Both the position numbers and the translations under genes were made by a program. Of a stretch of DNA of 64,000 nucleotides, positions 13,061 to 26,458 are shown piece by piece; within the stretch, counting starts at the first letter, position 1, and each line of letters starts with the position of its first letter. Source of the stretch: Dasyornis broadbenti (taxonomy: Eukaryota; Chordata; Aves; Passeriformes; Dasyornithidae); the NCBI GenBank assembly GCA_013397935.1, contig VZRN01005010.1, positions 2,883,197 to 2,947,196 on the forward strand. The letters are read 5' to 3'. Under the pieces are notes generated by a model. It was given only the letters and a program-made list of their open reading frames with translations. It made no database searches and was not told the DNA's origin.

Positions 13061-15779
13061 TAAACTTGGGGGGGGGTTTCCCCCTCAATAAAATACAATT
13101 GAAAAGAAACACTCCAGGCTCTTCTACAATACAAATTTAATCCCATAGATCTAAAGATCAGAACTGAGTAACAGACACAGAAAATATATTTGAAGAGATT
13201 AAAAGGATTAAATAAATATATTTCTATAGAAATTTTTTTTTTTAAACCTTATGGAATGTGATAGAAAACCGAGGTGCAGCAGTGTGTTTGTGACCATCAA
13301 AGGACTGCAGTTCAAAGGGCTTAAGTGCATTCTGGAGGATTTTTTGAATGGGAAATTTGCAGGTCGCCTTCCTCTCAGTGCTGTAGTCCCCTCTGCTTTC
13401 TGCTTGTCAGTTGCCAAAGGAGTGACTCTCTCTCCCACAATGAATGTGTTTGATTTGGGTCCCTGTTCCAATTTTCCAGCTGTTACTTGAAGGCCATTTG
13501 AGGTTTGGAGTACCTTCTCTGCCTCCCTTGTTGAGTCCACAAAAGCCTCTGAGAAAACTGGGGGATTTGCCAAAGCATACAGGCTCAGAGGGAGTCCCCA
13601 AAACCATGGCTGCCCTCACAGCAAGAGTAAGCTTGGCATCTCTGGCCTGGCAGTCCTGGGAAGCAGAGTCATTTGGTTGGGTGGGGAACCAAGAGCATAC
13701 CATGAATGTTTTTGGCATGGGTAGGACTTGCAGTTTGTCTTGCTCATGTCAGTGGCTCCATTTCTGCAGTGTCCAAATGGTTCAGCCTCAGCAATCCCAG
13801 GCACTAAACCCTGGCGCCGTTGCACCCTCCCCTCTTTTCTCTCAGCCCCTGCATTTGCTCGTATCCCTGAAAGAAGGTTGAACATTTATTGGACCAGTAG
13901 AAATTGAGAAAAACAGAAAGAAGAGTGCAGTGATGTTGCTCTGCAGTAGAACTTCTAATTTGTTAGACATCCAAATTCAGATAGCTGTCTAACAGTGGAT
14001 TCAATATGGATATAGTCACCATTCTCTTTGTGTTCGGTCATGGGATTAAGACACTAAGTTCAGCAGGTGGACAATTGTCCCTTTCAGAGGATTATACCCA
14101 GAGTTAAGTAACAGTAGTTAGTCTGTGTGAAGTTGTGATTATAGTACAAGTTCCCCATCCAAAGATAGCTCTGCTGTGTTGCCCTTTGGAATGCATTTGA
14201 TGGATTATTTCAGTTTCTGCTTTGGAAACTATTAGAAAAGTGAAAACATGATTATACCTCTCTGCCTGCTATATCATCTAGCCATGTTATTGCCCAAACA
14301 GTGCTAGAATGTTCAGTCTACACATGGGGCTTAGGTGTGTCATCTCATGTGCCATCTTCTCACATTTGTTCAGGTAAAAAATGTCTCATGGTAACCCTTA
14401 TAACTATCACTAAACACGGACCTTTAAGTGATGGTCTCTATTAGTGTGGAAGACTATCCTAAGCACTATTTGTGTTTTGTATCACAAGAAAACTGGCCAC
14501 CCAAACATCACAGTAATAAGTGTTGGCACCATTTCTTGCATAAAAACTTGAGTTTGAGGCTTATGGAGTGGCATTCACTTTGGACCATTTATAACTTTTA
14601 ATGCATTAAGATATTTTCTAACTTAAAATAAAATCCATCTGCTCACACCTTCATGGTATCTGTCCAAACCATACTGAAATAATATGTAAACTTTGTGTGA
14701 AGCCCATGGAAAGGGAGTGAGAACACTTGAAATTCAGCCCAGATTTGGTCAGGACCTGGCCCCAGTTTACTAGGTTGGTTCAAAAACTCAGGAGACCTGG
14801 TTCAAATTGTGACTGATGAATACTGTGTACTATTCTCCATATGTAAATTGTCACATGAAAGGGCATTTTTTCCTCTTCCCTCTATGTAGCTGTTCTTTCT
14901 TGACCTCTGTGTTACCTTTTATACCTCCTTTGGATGTTATTGGTGTAAATGAGGAAATTTTGTTCAGAAAAGCTAGAAGAGAAATTTTTATGTTTGAGGG
15001 TGATCTTAGGAACTGAGTAGGAAGCTCGGGTGGTAAACTGGGAGAAACAAGATACAGCATGTATCACCCAAGCCTCTGGACATAGATGTCAGGAAGATAC
15101 ACGTTCTTCTCCTGGCTCTGCCAGCTCACACCTTTTGTTTGTAAGTTATGTCAGTCTAAACTGCTCCCTTCTGTTGTCACTGATCCCAGCTTGTTCTTCC
15201 CATATTGTACTTCCTCACCGCATGTGTACACATTTGTTTTCTGAGTTGTAAACCAGTTGCAACTCGGAGAGGGGCTGGAATAAACTCCTTTTATTCTTTT
15301 GCAGTATAGTCCACTGATGTGGTTCCTGATCCCAGCCCATGCGTGCTTGAGTTTAGAAGTGTGACATGATGCAGCAAGACCAGGAACTCCCTTAGCTGGC
15401 ATCAAATCCACGAGACAAGGGCTGTGGGCTGGTGCTCTGAATTAACACCTGCCCATGAGCTTATTGTTTTATGTTCTGTCCCTACTCTGCTTCTCCCTAA
15501 AGCCAGAAGACCTTGCACAAGACCATCCTTCTCTCAGAGAAGTTTGGAGCATTAAAAAGCTCATACTGCTTCAGGCCAAGGTTTCTCAAACTGATACTAG
15601 GCTGATAAAATTGAACGCCGTACCAAAAGGCTTCCAAAATAATGCTCTGAATTTTAGAAGTGTAGCATGTTTGACGGTGATTGTATTGAAATAAATAGAT
15701 TTATGCTCACTTCCACAAGCCTGGATGTGATTGAAAAAAGCGTTGTATTTCCTGGGCCTTTGAGCTTTCAGAGATGGCA
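13061..15779. other. Single-copy noncoding DNA, no gene seen
   Basis: Contains a G8 run with facing C5 (13069-13084) and a T11 run near 13231. Frames up to 145 codons near 13444-13881 overlap one another on both strands and look fortuitous. Confidence 0.6.
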
Positions 15780-16030
15780 TTTATTGCAGTTATTTTCCCC
15801 GTTTCATAAATTGTTAAAAGGATGAAAGAAAAGTAAAAAAAGTATCCCATGTGGGCTTTTAAACGGAGAAATATAAGCCTCCTTAAAATGGATTAGCATA
15901 ATGTATTTAAAATTTCAGAAAAATATAAAGATTTTGGCATGCCATGCAAAAGAGTGGAATTTCTGTTAATATTTTTCAACCAACTCTGAAAAGCAGGATT
16001 TGTTATATGCTGTCTACTGATGCTCAGAAT
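15780..16030. promoter_or_regulatory. Candidate conserved noncoding element
   Basis: AT-rich complex sequence with a bicoid-class GGATTA (15890-15895) followed by GCATAATG, and the GGCATGCCATGCAAAAG run near 15937. No coding signal. Weak support. Confidence 0.2.
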
Positions 16031-18254
16031 ATCCACCTTCCTAAGTGAAATTTTCCATCTCTAATGAGAATAGTGATCAGACTCTGCCCAGCACTCTCCT
16101 TGTTCCCATGCTCCTCCCTCTTACTGCATCCAAACCAAATAAGATATTAATGAGGATTAAATCCAAGTCAAGTAAAAAACTCAGTTGTTTCTTCTTCCAG
16201 CATGGTTGGATTAATTTGCAAAACTATTGTCTCTTTTTCATCGTTATTATACTGTTTATGAGCTGACAGAGCTGTGTTTGTGCTTTTGAGTGAAGACCAA
16301 GAATGGAAAACATAATCTTCAAGGTGCCTTAGAAATTTTAGATATAAAATCATTCTTGTTTTCCATACAAACCTTGCTATAAGACCCATGATCAAGTGTC
16401 TGGAAGTACTTGCTTTTGACAATGAGATAAAGATATTTTTCTTTCACATAAATGAAGAGTTAATTAATCTTTTACTTAGCAGGAAAAAAAATCTACCTGA
16501 TTTACCACTCAGCAGAACAAGAATTTCACAATTGCAGATGTCAGGAGCATATGTTGCTCACATCTTGCACTTCTGTCTGCTGCCTTTATCTTGGTGAAAG
16601 ACAACTTTCAGGTGAAAAATGTAGCCCAGTGTTTGGTCTTCTGATGTGTGGAGCGGGGAAACGGTCCAGTGATGTCTTGTTGAGACGAGTGAGCATAAAT
16701 TTAAGTAATAGATTGGCTTTAAGTGTCTAATTTGTGTTTGTTTGTGTTACCATATTTGAAGCATTTCTGTAATAAATATAAGCCTATCCTAAAGTAGAAC
16801 AGTTTTATGAAGTGTAAAAATGACAGTCAAGCAACAACTTCTAAGCAGTTCTGGAGTCATCTTAATGCAGGGCAATAATTTGTCACCTTTGGAGTGCAAA
16901 AATTGGAGCCTAAAAGAAAAGTCCTTGTAAAACGTCACCTCTCTGAAATGAGAAAATATTGCCAAAGTGGTACCACTTTGAAATGCCTGTCCTTAGTTTT
17001 TCCTCCACAACTCCTGAAGAGTAGGCAGAGAAGAGGAGCAGGAGATTAGCTAGAGTGACCAGCAGGGGAGGAGCAGCTACATAGGGTGGGCTGGGGTCCC
17101 AAGAGTGGCATGACAGTACCTTGGAGCCCACTCTCTTACTAGGGAACTTAGTAGTTAAAAAAAAAGAGAGGGAGAGAATGAGAAAACACCATGCCTGGAC
17201 GTTCATTATACAAATAAAGTTACTATAACTTTTTTTTGTAACTAATATTTTACAGATTTTATCAAAAGAAAATCCTAATCTTTGTCATCTACGTGGTTCT
17301 AAGAAAAAACTGGGATTTGACTCCTTAGAAAGATCTTTTCTTTTTCATCTCCTCGTTTCCTCAGACTTACTTGATGAGGGAGACTTGTCAAAAATATTTC
17401 AAGAAGTGAAGCAATACAGGACAAAGGACTGAGTTTTTGGAATATAGTGATATATTTCTTTGGAAATCCTTGAAGTAGATGAAATGATAGAGAGATATTT
17501 CATCGTAGCTTCAGAACTTGTCATTTCAGAGCAGCTGGAGCCTTGGCAAAAGCTCCCATGTTATGTTTTTTCCTTTAATCCTTTCATGATTGTCCCCCAA
17601 ATTATTTCATTATTAGCACTAAAATGAAAATAAGCAAATGTACTACACACTTAGAAAATATCAAGCCTTCTCCTTGCCTTATTCAAACCTCTATTCACAT
17701 TCATAAAACTAAACTAATTTGCTTCAACTAAGAATGTAGCCTTTAACCTGTTCTTCAACTACTAAATGTTACAATCAAGAATTATTGCCTAAGTTTCAGA
17801 TGGACTTAAGTGTTAATGTACTATAAATCTTTCCTCTTTCTCTGTTTTTTTTTTTTTCTTCCTAATCCAACCAGCGATCTCTATTCTTCCAAGCTTTAAA
17901 TTCGCCTTGTCTTCATCGACATTAACTTTCCATCTGAGAGGCACAATCTGTATTCTCTTCCTAAATATTTTCCATGTCTTTTGGTGTGTGCTTTATACTC
18001 ACCTTGTCTAAGTAAAAATAGCACAAAATAGTGTAGTCATGCAACTTGCTTGAGGATAGATTAGTTTCAGGGATTTCTTGCACATACTGTGTACTGCACT
18101 TGAGAGTCTTTTATGCCAAAGGAAGATCTGATCTTCATTTCAATATTTCACTCTTCATACCTGCATGTTCCCCATTGCTGGCTGAGGATCCAGGAGAAAA
18201 CTATGACTTTGAAGGTGACAAGGAGCCTGCCTGAAACAAACAGGACTGGGCTGC
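16031..18254. other. Single-copy AT-rich noncoding DNA
   Basis: AT-rich with a T run near 17846. No frame above 98 codons and no recognised repeat. Confidence 0.6.
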
Positions 18255-18430
18255 TGTTGCCCTAAGTCTGGATTATTTTGTGGGTTAGAGTTTAGACAAC
18301 ACACATTAATGCAGCTGATGCACTGCAATTAAAGACAAAAAGCATAAGACCATGCTCACCATCGCTCATTATTAATGATCATGTCTGTGACAGTGGTTTT
18401 TTGCACCTCTGCCTATTAGCTTTTGAAGCT
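18255..18430. promoter_or_regulatory. Candidate conserved noncoding element
   Basis: Contains CATTAATGCAGCTGATGCA and TCATTATTAATGATCATG (about 18367-18384), the latter an overlapping set of homeodomain cores. Non-repetitive, no ORF. Weak support. Confidence 0.22.
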
Positions 18431-19919
18431 GAACATGCTTAATGGGCTTATTTGAGGGAGGAAAGATGACAAGATATTGGAGAAAGCAGATCCATGAAAA
18501 AATAATGATGATGGAAAATATTGTAAGTAGAAGTAATTCATAAGAGAAAGAGATTAGAGACCTTTCCTCACCTTTCTCATTTTTCCCCTTGAGAGTGCCA
18601 GAGTACATCCTTCAAAACTTTTGTGCACCATTTTTTTCTCCCATTTCAAGGCCAAAAAGGACCATTGCAGTAAATCAGTCTGATTTTCTTTGTAACATTA
18701 GCCACAAAACTTTCCCAAATTAAACTTTGATCAAGACCATGTGTGGAGGAGAGGACAAAAAGAAGCCATGCCATGAAAAATCAGCTGTTCTTTCTAGGTG
18801 AAAAGCGCATGTGGCCCATCCCATTGCTTGAATTTGGTGCAATTCAGAGCCCTGGCAAGGCAGTTGCCACTCGATCAGGATGGTGGCCACATGTTGACGC
18901 AGTGAGACAGGAGGTGGTAAGGTAAGGGATGGTTTTGCTTTATATAAATATCTGTTGTTTTTTATAGGTCTTTTACCTTGAGCTTCCACTGTCTGTATTT
19001 TTAAAGCAGGACACTAGGCTAGACAGATCTTACATTCCAGTATCTAGAGGAATTCTTACATATGCATTTCAGAACTTTGTCACTGCTTTTCCCCCGAGAA
19101 AGAGGTGAATTTATAAAAATAAGGTTGGCAGTTTTCTAGTTTTTCTTCCGTGTTTTCATTTACTTTCAGTGAATTAATCTGTACAATGTCCTCTACTGGG
19201 AAAAAAAAAAAAAAGTACTGAGGCTCAGAGACTTGATTCTAAGTAACTGTATGAAACCTGCTAGTTCCCAAAGCTTATTAAATACGCATTCAAAGTAGAT
19301 TTTACAAAGTTAGGAGCATACTGGCAACTTGCTTTCAAAGATGGAACTTTTCAGCATTCATAGAAAATCTTCCTGAATCCTTCTTTGTGCTTGCTTTGGT
19401 ATCCTGAAGGAGTAAATCTGAGAGGCCAGGTTTCACTCCTGGAAAAACACTGTGAACTGTTGAATTTACAGGGTATTTTGAGACAGCAACGTGCAAATAA
19501 ATTTTAAGTGAGGAGAAAAATATGGGCTATCAGAATAGATGAAGTGTGTATTTTTTGTGGCAGGAATAAATGGTATCTTTTCTTAGACCCTAGCAACTCT
19601 GTTGAGCCCTCTTATTTTATCTATCGGGAAAAATCCAAAGCAATGCTATAAAAGTTTAGCAGTAAGTCATTCTGATACAATAAGCCACTCTGAATTTAAG
19701 GAGAATTTGGCCCACCAGGTGGTTTACCTGTTGGCACTCAGCAGCCTGTCCAATTCTGCATCTCTCATTTGAGTTTGAATATTATTTCCCCTACCCTTGT
19801 TGTGGTTCTCTTAACGTTCATTAAGTGCTTGCCTGGGAAGTACACAAAAACTGCTGGCATGAACTTGAAGTATCACTTTGTAGAAATAAAATACCCATGG
19901 AAGTTGCAGTTTCTGCAGT
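18431..19919. other. Single-copy noncoding DNA
   Basis: Contains an A14 run at 19201-19214. Nothing gene-like seen. Confidence 0.6.
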
Positions 19920-20215
19920 GACACTGACAGCGCATGCAGGATGAGAAAATGCAGCGTGGAGGTGCGCACGGTGCCAGCAGATCATGCAAATTAAATATTC
20001 AGTCCCTCTTATTTCACTTGTGTCAGTGATTTCCTCAGCCAGGCTTCAGTGGTTTTAAAAGTGCAAACCTGCTGCTTTCTTCATCACTGGCGGGGCCACT
20101 GGGACCTGCACTCAGCGTGCTCCAGGAGAGTCAGCAGCTGCTTAAATCAGAGAAGGCATGTGGCTGATTGAATCACCTGTCACATTGATTTATGGACCTC
20201 CAAGGTCATTTCTTC
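19920..20215. promoter_or_regulatory. Candidate enhancer: octamer, MEIS, PBX-HOX motif cluster
   Basis: The block carries an exact POU octamer ATGCAAAT (19984-19991), a MEIS-type CTGTCA (20177-20182), a PBX-HOX composite TGATTTATGG (20186-20195) and CAAGGTCA (20201-20208), which resembles an orphan nuclear-receptor half-site. All of the last three lie within 32 bp. The sequence is non-repetitive and lacks an open frame. The known preference of HOX9/10-PBX complexes for TGATTTATGG next to MEIS sites suggests a developmental enhancer. Conservation cannot be tested here, so this is motif-based inference. Confidence 0.35.
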
Positions 20216-20390
20216 GTGGCTTGTAAGTGATTTTCTTTAGATGAAAAATTCAAAATAAGAAATTGTAGATGACCTCTTTATTAAGAGAAATGTAAAAATA
20301 ATGAATAAAGACAGATTTTTTTATATATATAGATATGTAATTCCAGTGGAGGGAAAACACCCTTCTCCCATAATGACATCCTTAGCTAAA

Positions 20391-20450
20391 AAAAAAAAAA
20401 AAAAAAGGGAAAAGANNNNNNNAAAAAAAAAAATAGGGAAAAGGAAAGTC
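20391..20450. repeat. Poly(A) tract containing an assembly gap
   Basis: A run of A (about 20391-20406) is followed by AGGGAAAAGA, then seven N, another A run and AGGGAAAAGGA. The presence of nearly the same sequence on each side of the N run suggests that the gap is an unresolved homopolymer join. Confidence 0.95.
20416..20422. other. Assembly gap (7 N)
   Basis: Seven undetermined bases inside an A-rich homopolymer. The number of N may not reflect true gap length. Confidence 1.
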
Positions 20451-22640
20451 TTGGTCACCATGGACAACATCTTTACAAGTTACTGATCTATCTAGTGGTT
20501 ATTTCTTGGTAGCCAAACACATTGCTTCTCCTCTTCAGACTGAATTTAGGTACTTGCTCTGCAAGCTTCTGACAGAGGTTAAAGAAAACCTGCTTACAAT
20601 GCACTGTAGGTGCCTGAGCTTCTTGTTCTGATTTTGCTGTTGCCATTCACACAACTAGCATCTAGCTCTTCATTTCATGTTCACTTTCTGAGAATAACTT
20701 GTGGAATAGAATGCTCTGCAAGATTAAAGAAAGAGGAATCTGTTCTGTAAGAATACAGCAGGCATACCTGAGGTACTACTGCAAGAGTTCTACTGCACTT
20801 TAATGGGGAATTATTTCTTTGTCTCAAAGAATTTATGTTTTTAAGATTTTAATGAAAAAAGAAGATGAAAAGCTAAATAAAACACATTTTCATGTATTAT
20901 CATTACACTAAAATGAGTGTGTCTGAAGAACTGGAGAAGGTTGTTTGGTTTTTTTCCCTGGCATGCTAGAAATCATGTAAAAGAGCAAAACTTAGCCTAT
21001 TAGCTTTATTCTTTATAAAGACTTTTCCTCGTGCCTTTCATTCCTTTCACTTATCACTCCTGACTAGGAATTTGTTGATCACATGGATAACACTGAGAGC
21101 AGGGCTCCACAAAGACTCACAAGTGCAGAGTTTCACCCTTGGTCTCCAGGTATCACACGCCTCAAATATCACTTCTATTTTCAAGAAAGCAAAGAGCTTT
21201 TAAAGAGTGAGACTCCTGGTCACTGACTAATGTGGAAGCCAGGGAAATGCCAAGGTTCTTGCCCATCAGAAATTCTCAAAATAACCAGAAATTCCCCATA
21301 GGAGACTCAGAGCTAAAATAAGTTAAAGCTCAAACTATGCAGAAAATATTTCAGAAATTCGAAGTGTAGTGTGCAGAACTGCAGTTCTGGTATAAAGTCC
21401 ATTTTTTCTGATTTTTCACCTTGTTAATGAATCAAAGTATTTTCTTGACACACACCAGGAAATTTTGTTCCACAGACCGATACAATTTCTGCCTTAGCAG
21501 CCAAGCTTACTTTCAGTTCTGGCAAAGCTACTAAGGGGATCTACAGGGAAGAACTGCAGAGATACAGAATTTATAGAACTGTTTTCAGTTCTGCCACAAA
21601 ACTCTGAAAGCTTAAATTAAAAGTAAAGGATAGGTTAACTGTATGGGTATACATCATTAACACAGATTTATTTCTTTGTCATTTTACAGTGATAAGCCAA
21701 AGCTGATAATAAAAAAAAAAACCAAAAACCCCGCATCCTTTCAAAAGAGCTGATTGGGACACCTTAGCGATTGCCCTGAATGACAGACCCTGGGACCACA
21801 TAGTCAGGCAGGGTGTATGAACTGATTTTAAATACATAAAAATTTTTACTTTTAGAGACAGCTCAAATCAATATTTCCCTTTTTTACTTTCCAGATTCAT
21901 CGCAACTTTTCCATTATTCTATACCCTTTTGAAATTCTAGATTCCAGACAGTACAAGAAACAGAAATGCAGTAATGCTGTGAAAGAAATGGTTGTTCCAG
22001 CATTTCTGGCTTCTCAGGAAGGAAATAAGCAGTATTGTATTTTCCATATAAAAGAATAAACATATGCTTCCAGTAGCAGTGACCTTTCAGATTAAGCAAA
22101 CAAGACACAAGCAAAAAGCACTGTCTTTGTGAGAGGGTGGATGGTGTTGACCTGATTGCTGCTGTCTGAAACACTGCTAAATAATTTATGCTTGTGCAAA
22201 GTGGATGTGCAGCACTACCAGATTGCAGGGGCACGTTCACTTTCGCTGCACAGCAGTTCAAATGTCAGCATAAGGCACCAAACTGAAAAGGGGGGAAAAG
22301 TGAAAGGAGCAGAGAAAAAAGGAGAGACAGACTTTTTTTTTTTCTTTAATGGCAGTCAGTGTATCAAAGACTAGCTGTCTCCTGGACTTCTGTGCTTGTA
22401 GGGAGTCAGGAAAACCAACTTTGGGTTGCTTCCTACACTCCCTGTAGTAGTGATAACCTCATAACAGGCAATTGCCTTGGAAATTTCACAGCCCATTTGC
22501 CACAAACCCAAGAGAGCTGCATAGTTTGAACAGTCCCAGACATCCAAGCACTTATCTCAAGCAAGGCTGCACTTCAGACTTACATTTTCAAGGCTTGTTT
22601 CCCTTTTTCCTCTTCCATGCCATGTGTTGCAAGAGACTTC
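20451..22640. other. Single-copy noncoding DNA
   Basis: AT-rich; T/G-tract motif variants near 20941 (plus) and 21717 (minus sense). No frame above 115 codons. Confidence 0.6.
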
Positions 22641-22880
22641 TAATAGGGAGGGAAGGCCTCTCTCTCCCTGTCTGCCCCTGGGAGGGGCCCTCAAGGCCCT
22701 GCTGTGGTGGGAGGGCCACCAGCTGGAGCTGCCATTAGGAACGTGGGCCTCCTAAGAGGAGCCTTGCTCAGGGACACGTGCTGCTCCACTATGGGCAGAT
22801 CCGTACCCACACTGGAAGTCACCACGTGCCAGGCGTGTCTGGTTCATTGGCAACAGCTCAGCCAGACCTGGTGCCTGGGA
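22641..22880. other. GC-richer patch with two CACGTG E-boxes
   Basis: CACGTG occurs at 22775-22780 and 22823-22828, with CCAGCTGGAGCTG upstream near 22718. A plus frame of 140 codons (22704-23126) crosses it but has no recognisable domain. Could be regulatory; unproven. Confidence 0.2.
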
Positions 22881-25800
22881 TCTCAAAGCTGGAGAGACTA
22901 TGATGTTTTATCACAAGAGGAAATACCATTATACAGGAAGATGAAATGTCAAAGGGATCAGACTCTTGCTCAGCATTCAGTCGATTGTCACTTTTATCTG
23001 TTCTTTTCCAAAATGAGTATGTCTTTAGAGGGGAAGAATCAGCAACATTTTTCCTCATTTCTTCGGCAAAAAGTGTTTTCCTCAAAATTCGCGTCATTTC
23101 TTGAGCAAAATCCAAGCATCAAGTAATTACAATTTGCTTATGTTTAACTAATAATAATAGTAATAATAATAATGTTGTCGTGCATAGTATATTTATATTG
23201 AAATGTATTTTCTGATTGTTACAGTTATTTTTGGCTTTTCTCCCAAAGTTTTGCTTTATTGACAGTAGCCAGGGATGGCTGTTCAGCAGTCTGTAGTAAT
23301 ATCTGCAGTGTTGCAATCTCCTTGTGGATTGACAGACATTTTACATTGATGAGAAGTTACTGTTTCCTTCATCTTGCAGATGAAATACAGACAGCAGCAC
23401 AAGTAGGGTCATTTTTTGTTGGTTTGTTTGGTTTTTTTCTTGGGGTTGCTCAAGGAGTTGGTGCAGTGCTGAGGTTGATGATCCGTCAAACCATGCCCAG
23501 GAGCTCAGTTCCTCCCAAACAGGTCTGTTGTTTTTCAGACATGGGTGAAAGCAGAGATTTGCCGCCTCTCTGAGTAAAATTCTGCAGACACATCCTTCTG
23601 CAGCAGCCTGTTAGGGAGGGATCTTTAAGACATATACGGTATCAGCGTAGAAATCTCACTTACTGGTTACTACTTTGTAGTTCAGATGAGCCTGTTACAG
23701 ATATAATCTGTCTGTGGTATTTGCCATTTTGAAGTACAGCTTTTAACCAGTGACCTTAGTGGAGAGCAGTAGGTAATTTCTCTGTGTGGTGGCGTCTGAG
23801 AAGAGAGGGTGGCTCTGGTTTTTGTCCTGGGAGAGCGGGAATGTCTGCAGTAGACACAAGCATTTTGAAGCAAGCGTCTAAAGCCCTTATGGATGACAAG
23901 TATTACGTAAATCAAAGGTGGTGAAGATGTGACAAGATAGGAAGTAATAAACTCTGGAAAGAAGTATGTCCACTTGTAGACAAAGTTTGTTTTAGGTTTA
24001 CCGTAGGATTTATGTTGCTGTGTAAAAGACCAGGGCATAAAATCACTTGACAAGCAGTTCTCCAGAGAAGTGGTTTCAGTCTGTATTTGCCAGAGCCCTC
24101 ACAGCCCATGCGGTGCTTCTGAGAAGATTAATGACAGGTAAATAAGAAAGCAAGTTGCTGTCAATAAAGTGAAAGTTCAGTCATCATAGGGCTAAAAATA
24201 ATGTTAGGAGGCTGCAAATCAATTTAGTTGAAAATTGTTACCCCAGTGTTTTCTGTGCTAATATAGCTGTGTAGGAGGGTAGCAGGTGGTGGGGAAGGTT
24301 GAATTTTTTCAGGGCTAGACCATGGCATTTTTTTCTCGTCTAAAGAAAATATGAGTATAGAGTCTTACACCTGGAATTGCTGAACTGGGCATGAAATAGG
24401 TTGGTAAAAAATGGACAGGTTGCTGTTGTACCAGGATTTGGGAAACCCAGATTTTATTTTTATCACCATGTAATGTCAGACAAATCACTTTTGTTTTGAT
24501 TTGTTCCCTATAAACCCAAAATGATATATAGAGATATTGTGGAACAGGATCACCTGAAAGCAGACTTTTTACATCCTCCAGGTCAGGAAACCAATCAAGG
24601 ACTTATCCCACGGAGAGTGGGAGGAACTCATAGCTCTCCAATATTCTTTATTAGAATATTAACAGTGACTGACAACTCTTCATGATCCATGTTGTCTTTC
24701 TGGAAACTGACATGGTAGATGAGGTTAAGACAGTGAACCAAATCAGCTGAAGTGAACTAATTTTTTTTCGTCAGAGTCACATCTGACGTAGTGTTCACAA
24801 CTTTAGTTTCCCATTACATAACCACTTTCCTGCAACATTGTGAAGAGACAATGGCAGCCTTGAGAATGAGTACTTCCATAGTGGAGCTGTAATTTCTATT
24901 TCTGTGGTCACATAACTTTGCTGGTTTTGAAACAAAGTAAAGCCCTGCTACCATGGTCAGTGTACTTGCTCCTGATCAGAAGGGGAATACCCATTTGTAT
25001 CTGAGAAGAAGAATCTGAAGAAAATTCATTCAACTGTGATTGGAAGTAACAATAGCATGCATTTGAACTACCATGTATGGTTTTCTTTTTAATTATTATT
25101 CCTTCTCTTTACTTATTTTTATTATATTTCTTTACTTTTTGGGTACAGTTCTGCCTTTAAAAACTCAGACATTTATTCATGGAATTTGTACTACAGTGTA
25201 CACCACCACAATTCCTGGTGGAGCTCATGAGTGAGTTTTCTACAGTAGCTGCAGGAACTGTAGGTATTTTCTCATGAAATTTAACTATTTGGAGTACCTA
25301 ATTAGGGGTGGGATAGGCAGACTGGAAGGCACTGCTCTGTCCTTGCCAGTCCGATTAGCTGATCCAGAAACAATTTCTTAATAAATCGTTAATTTTGCAT
25401 GGCAAGAGGGAAGAAAAGCTGAATTGCAAATGTCTCTGCATTGCTTGTTTTCTTCCAGGATGTCTTTGCAGTCACAATGAAGTCCATGTGAAACATAAGA
25501 TAGTTGCTTTCTATGGATAAAAAAAAAAACAATAATCTGGATTTCAATGGATGTTCTATACATGGGAAATAAAATACATATATGCAAGGGTTAAATAAGT
25601 CATTATTACCATGTACGCTGTAAGGAACTTATGTAGGAAAGAATGTCAGGTAGTGCTCAACATAGTGCCTTGCCAGAAAAATTTAAGTGAATTATGGAGT
25701 CAATTACAAATTCTTTGATGGCACTGGCAGCAGGAAAGTCTGACTTGAGAGATACAATGCAGCCTTTAAGCTGCAGCCAAAGATCGAATTAATAACAAAT

Positions 25801-26375
25801 CCCATTGCTGCAACCACAATCTACCCTCCTGGACCATGCAGCTTTGTAAGAAGTAACCTGGTGTCATAAAAAGTCAACATGTAGTTTCTTCCACACTAAT
25901 ATCTATTTGTCTCAGTCACAGAGGCAACCACCCCACTAGCTGGGTACCTAGAATTCTCCTCAGCAGAGGGGGTAAAGCAGGAATCTTCTTGAGGCCCCTT
26001 CCTAACTGACTTTGTCATGATCTCCTCTGTCCATATGGCTTCTGAAGTGAGAATGATGCTTTTGCATAAATAAGTGCCCTGAATCCACCTTTAAAAGTTA
26101 TGTACAGGGCTGGAACTTGTCACCAGATATTGTCACCCATATCTTCTGCATATGCATGTGCTTGCCAAAGTTTAAGTGGTGCTTTGGTCATAGTGTATTG
26201 ACATTATGTAGTTTTGATCCTGGAAAATGGACAATAGTGGTATAGAAAGCCTACTACTAAAAAATCCAACACACTCTGCACTTTATAACCAAGCTCCAGA
26301 ACAACTTGGCCGACTTCAGAATGAGTTCTGATAGATGTCATGTCAAAAGGGGCCTCGTCACACCTAGCCTGATCT
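22881..26375. other. Single-copy noncoding DNA, no gene seen
   Basis: Apart from the TAA microsatellite at 23148 and a T/G-tract variant at 23411-23445, nothing repetitive or gene-like is recognised. Frames up to 123 codons appear fortuitous. Confidence 0.6.
23148..23173. repeat. (TAA)n microsatellite
   Basis: A trinucleotide TAA tract of about eight units, interrupted once by TAG (around 23159), lies in otherwise ordinary AT-rich DNA. Confidence 0.9.
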
Positions 26376-26381
26376 TAACAC
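26376..26381. repeat. Possible target-site duplication, left copy
   Basis: TAACAC immediately precedes the proposed LTR end; the partner TAACAA is at 26920-26925. One mismatch in six. A short match like this could be chance, so it supports the LTR boundaries only weakly. Confidence 0.3.
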
Positions 26382-26458
26382 TGTCACTTAGTAGAGCTGA
26401 CTGGTTCGAGCCCGGGTTTCCCATGGCAGAGTCTCAGAAGTCTCGTTCCATAAATCCA

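Noticed and set aside
13444..13885. Overlapping frames on both strands (145 and 89 codons)
   Set aside because: Mutually overlapping, no domain, composition typical of stop-poor noncoding DNA.
26398..26415. tRNA-like GGTTCGAGCCC (B-box resemblance)
   Set aside because: No matching A-box or acceptor/anticodon stems at the right spacing; better explained as part of the LTR U5.
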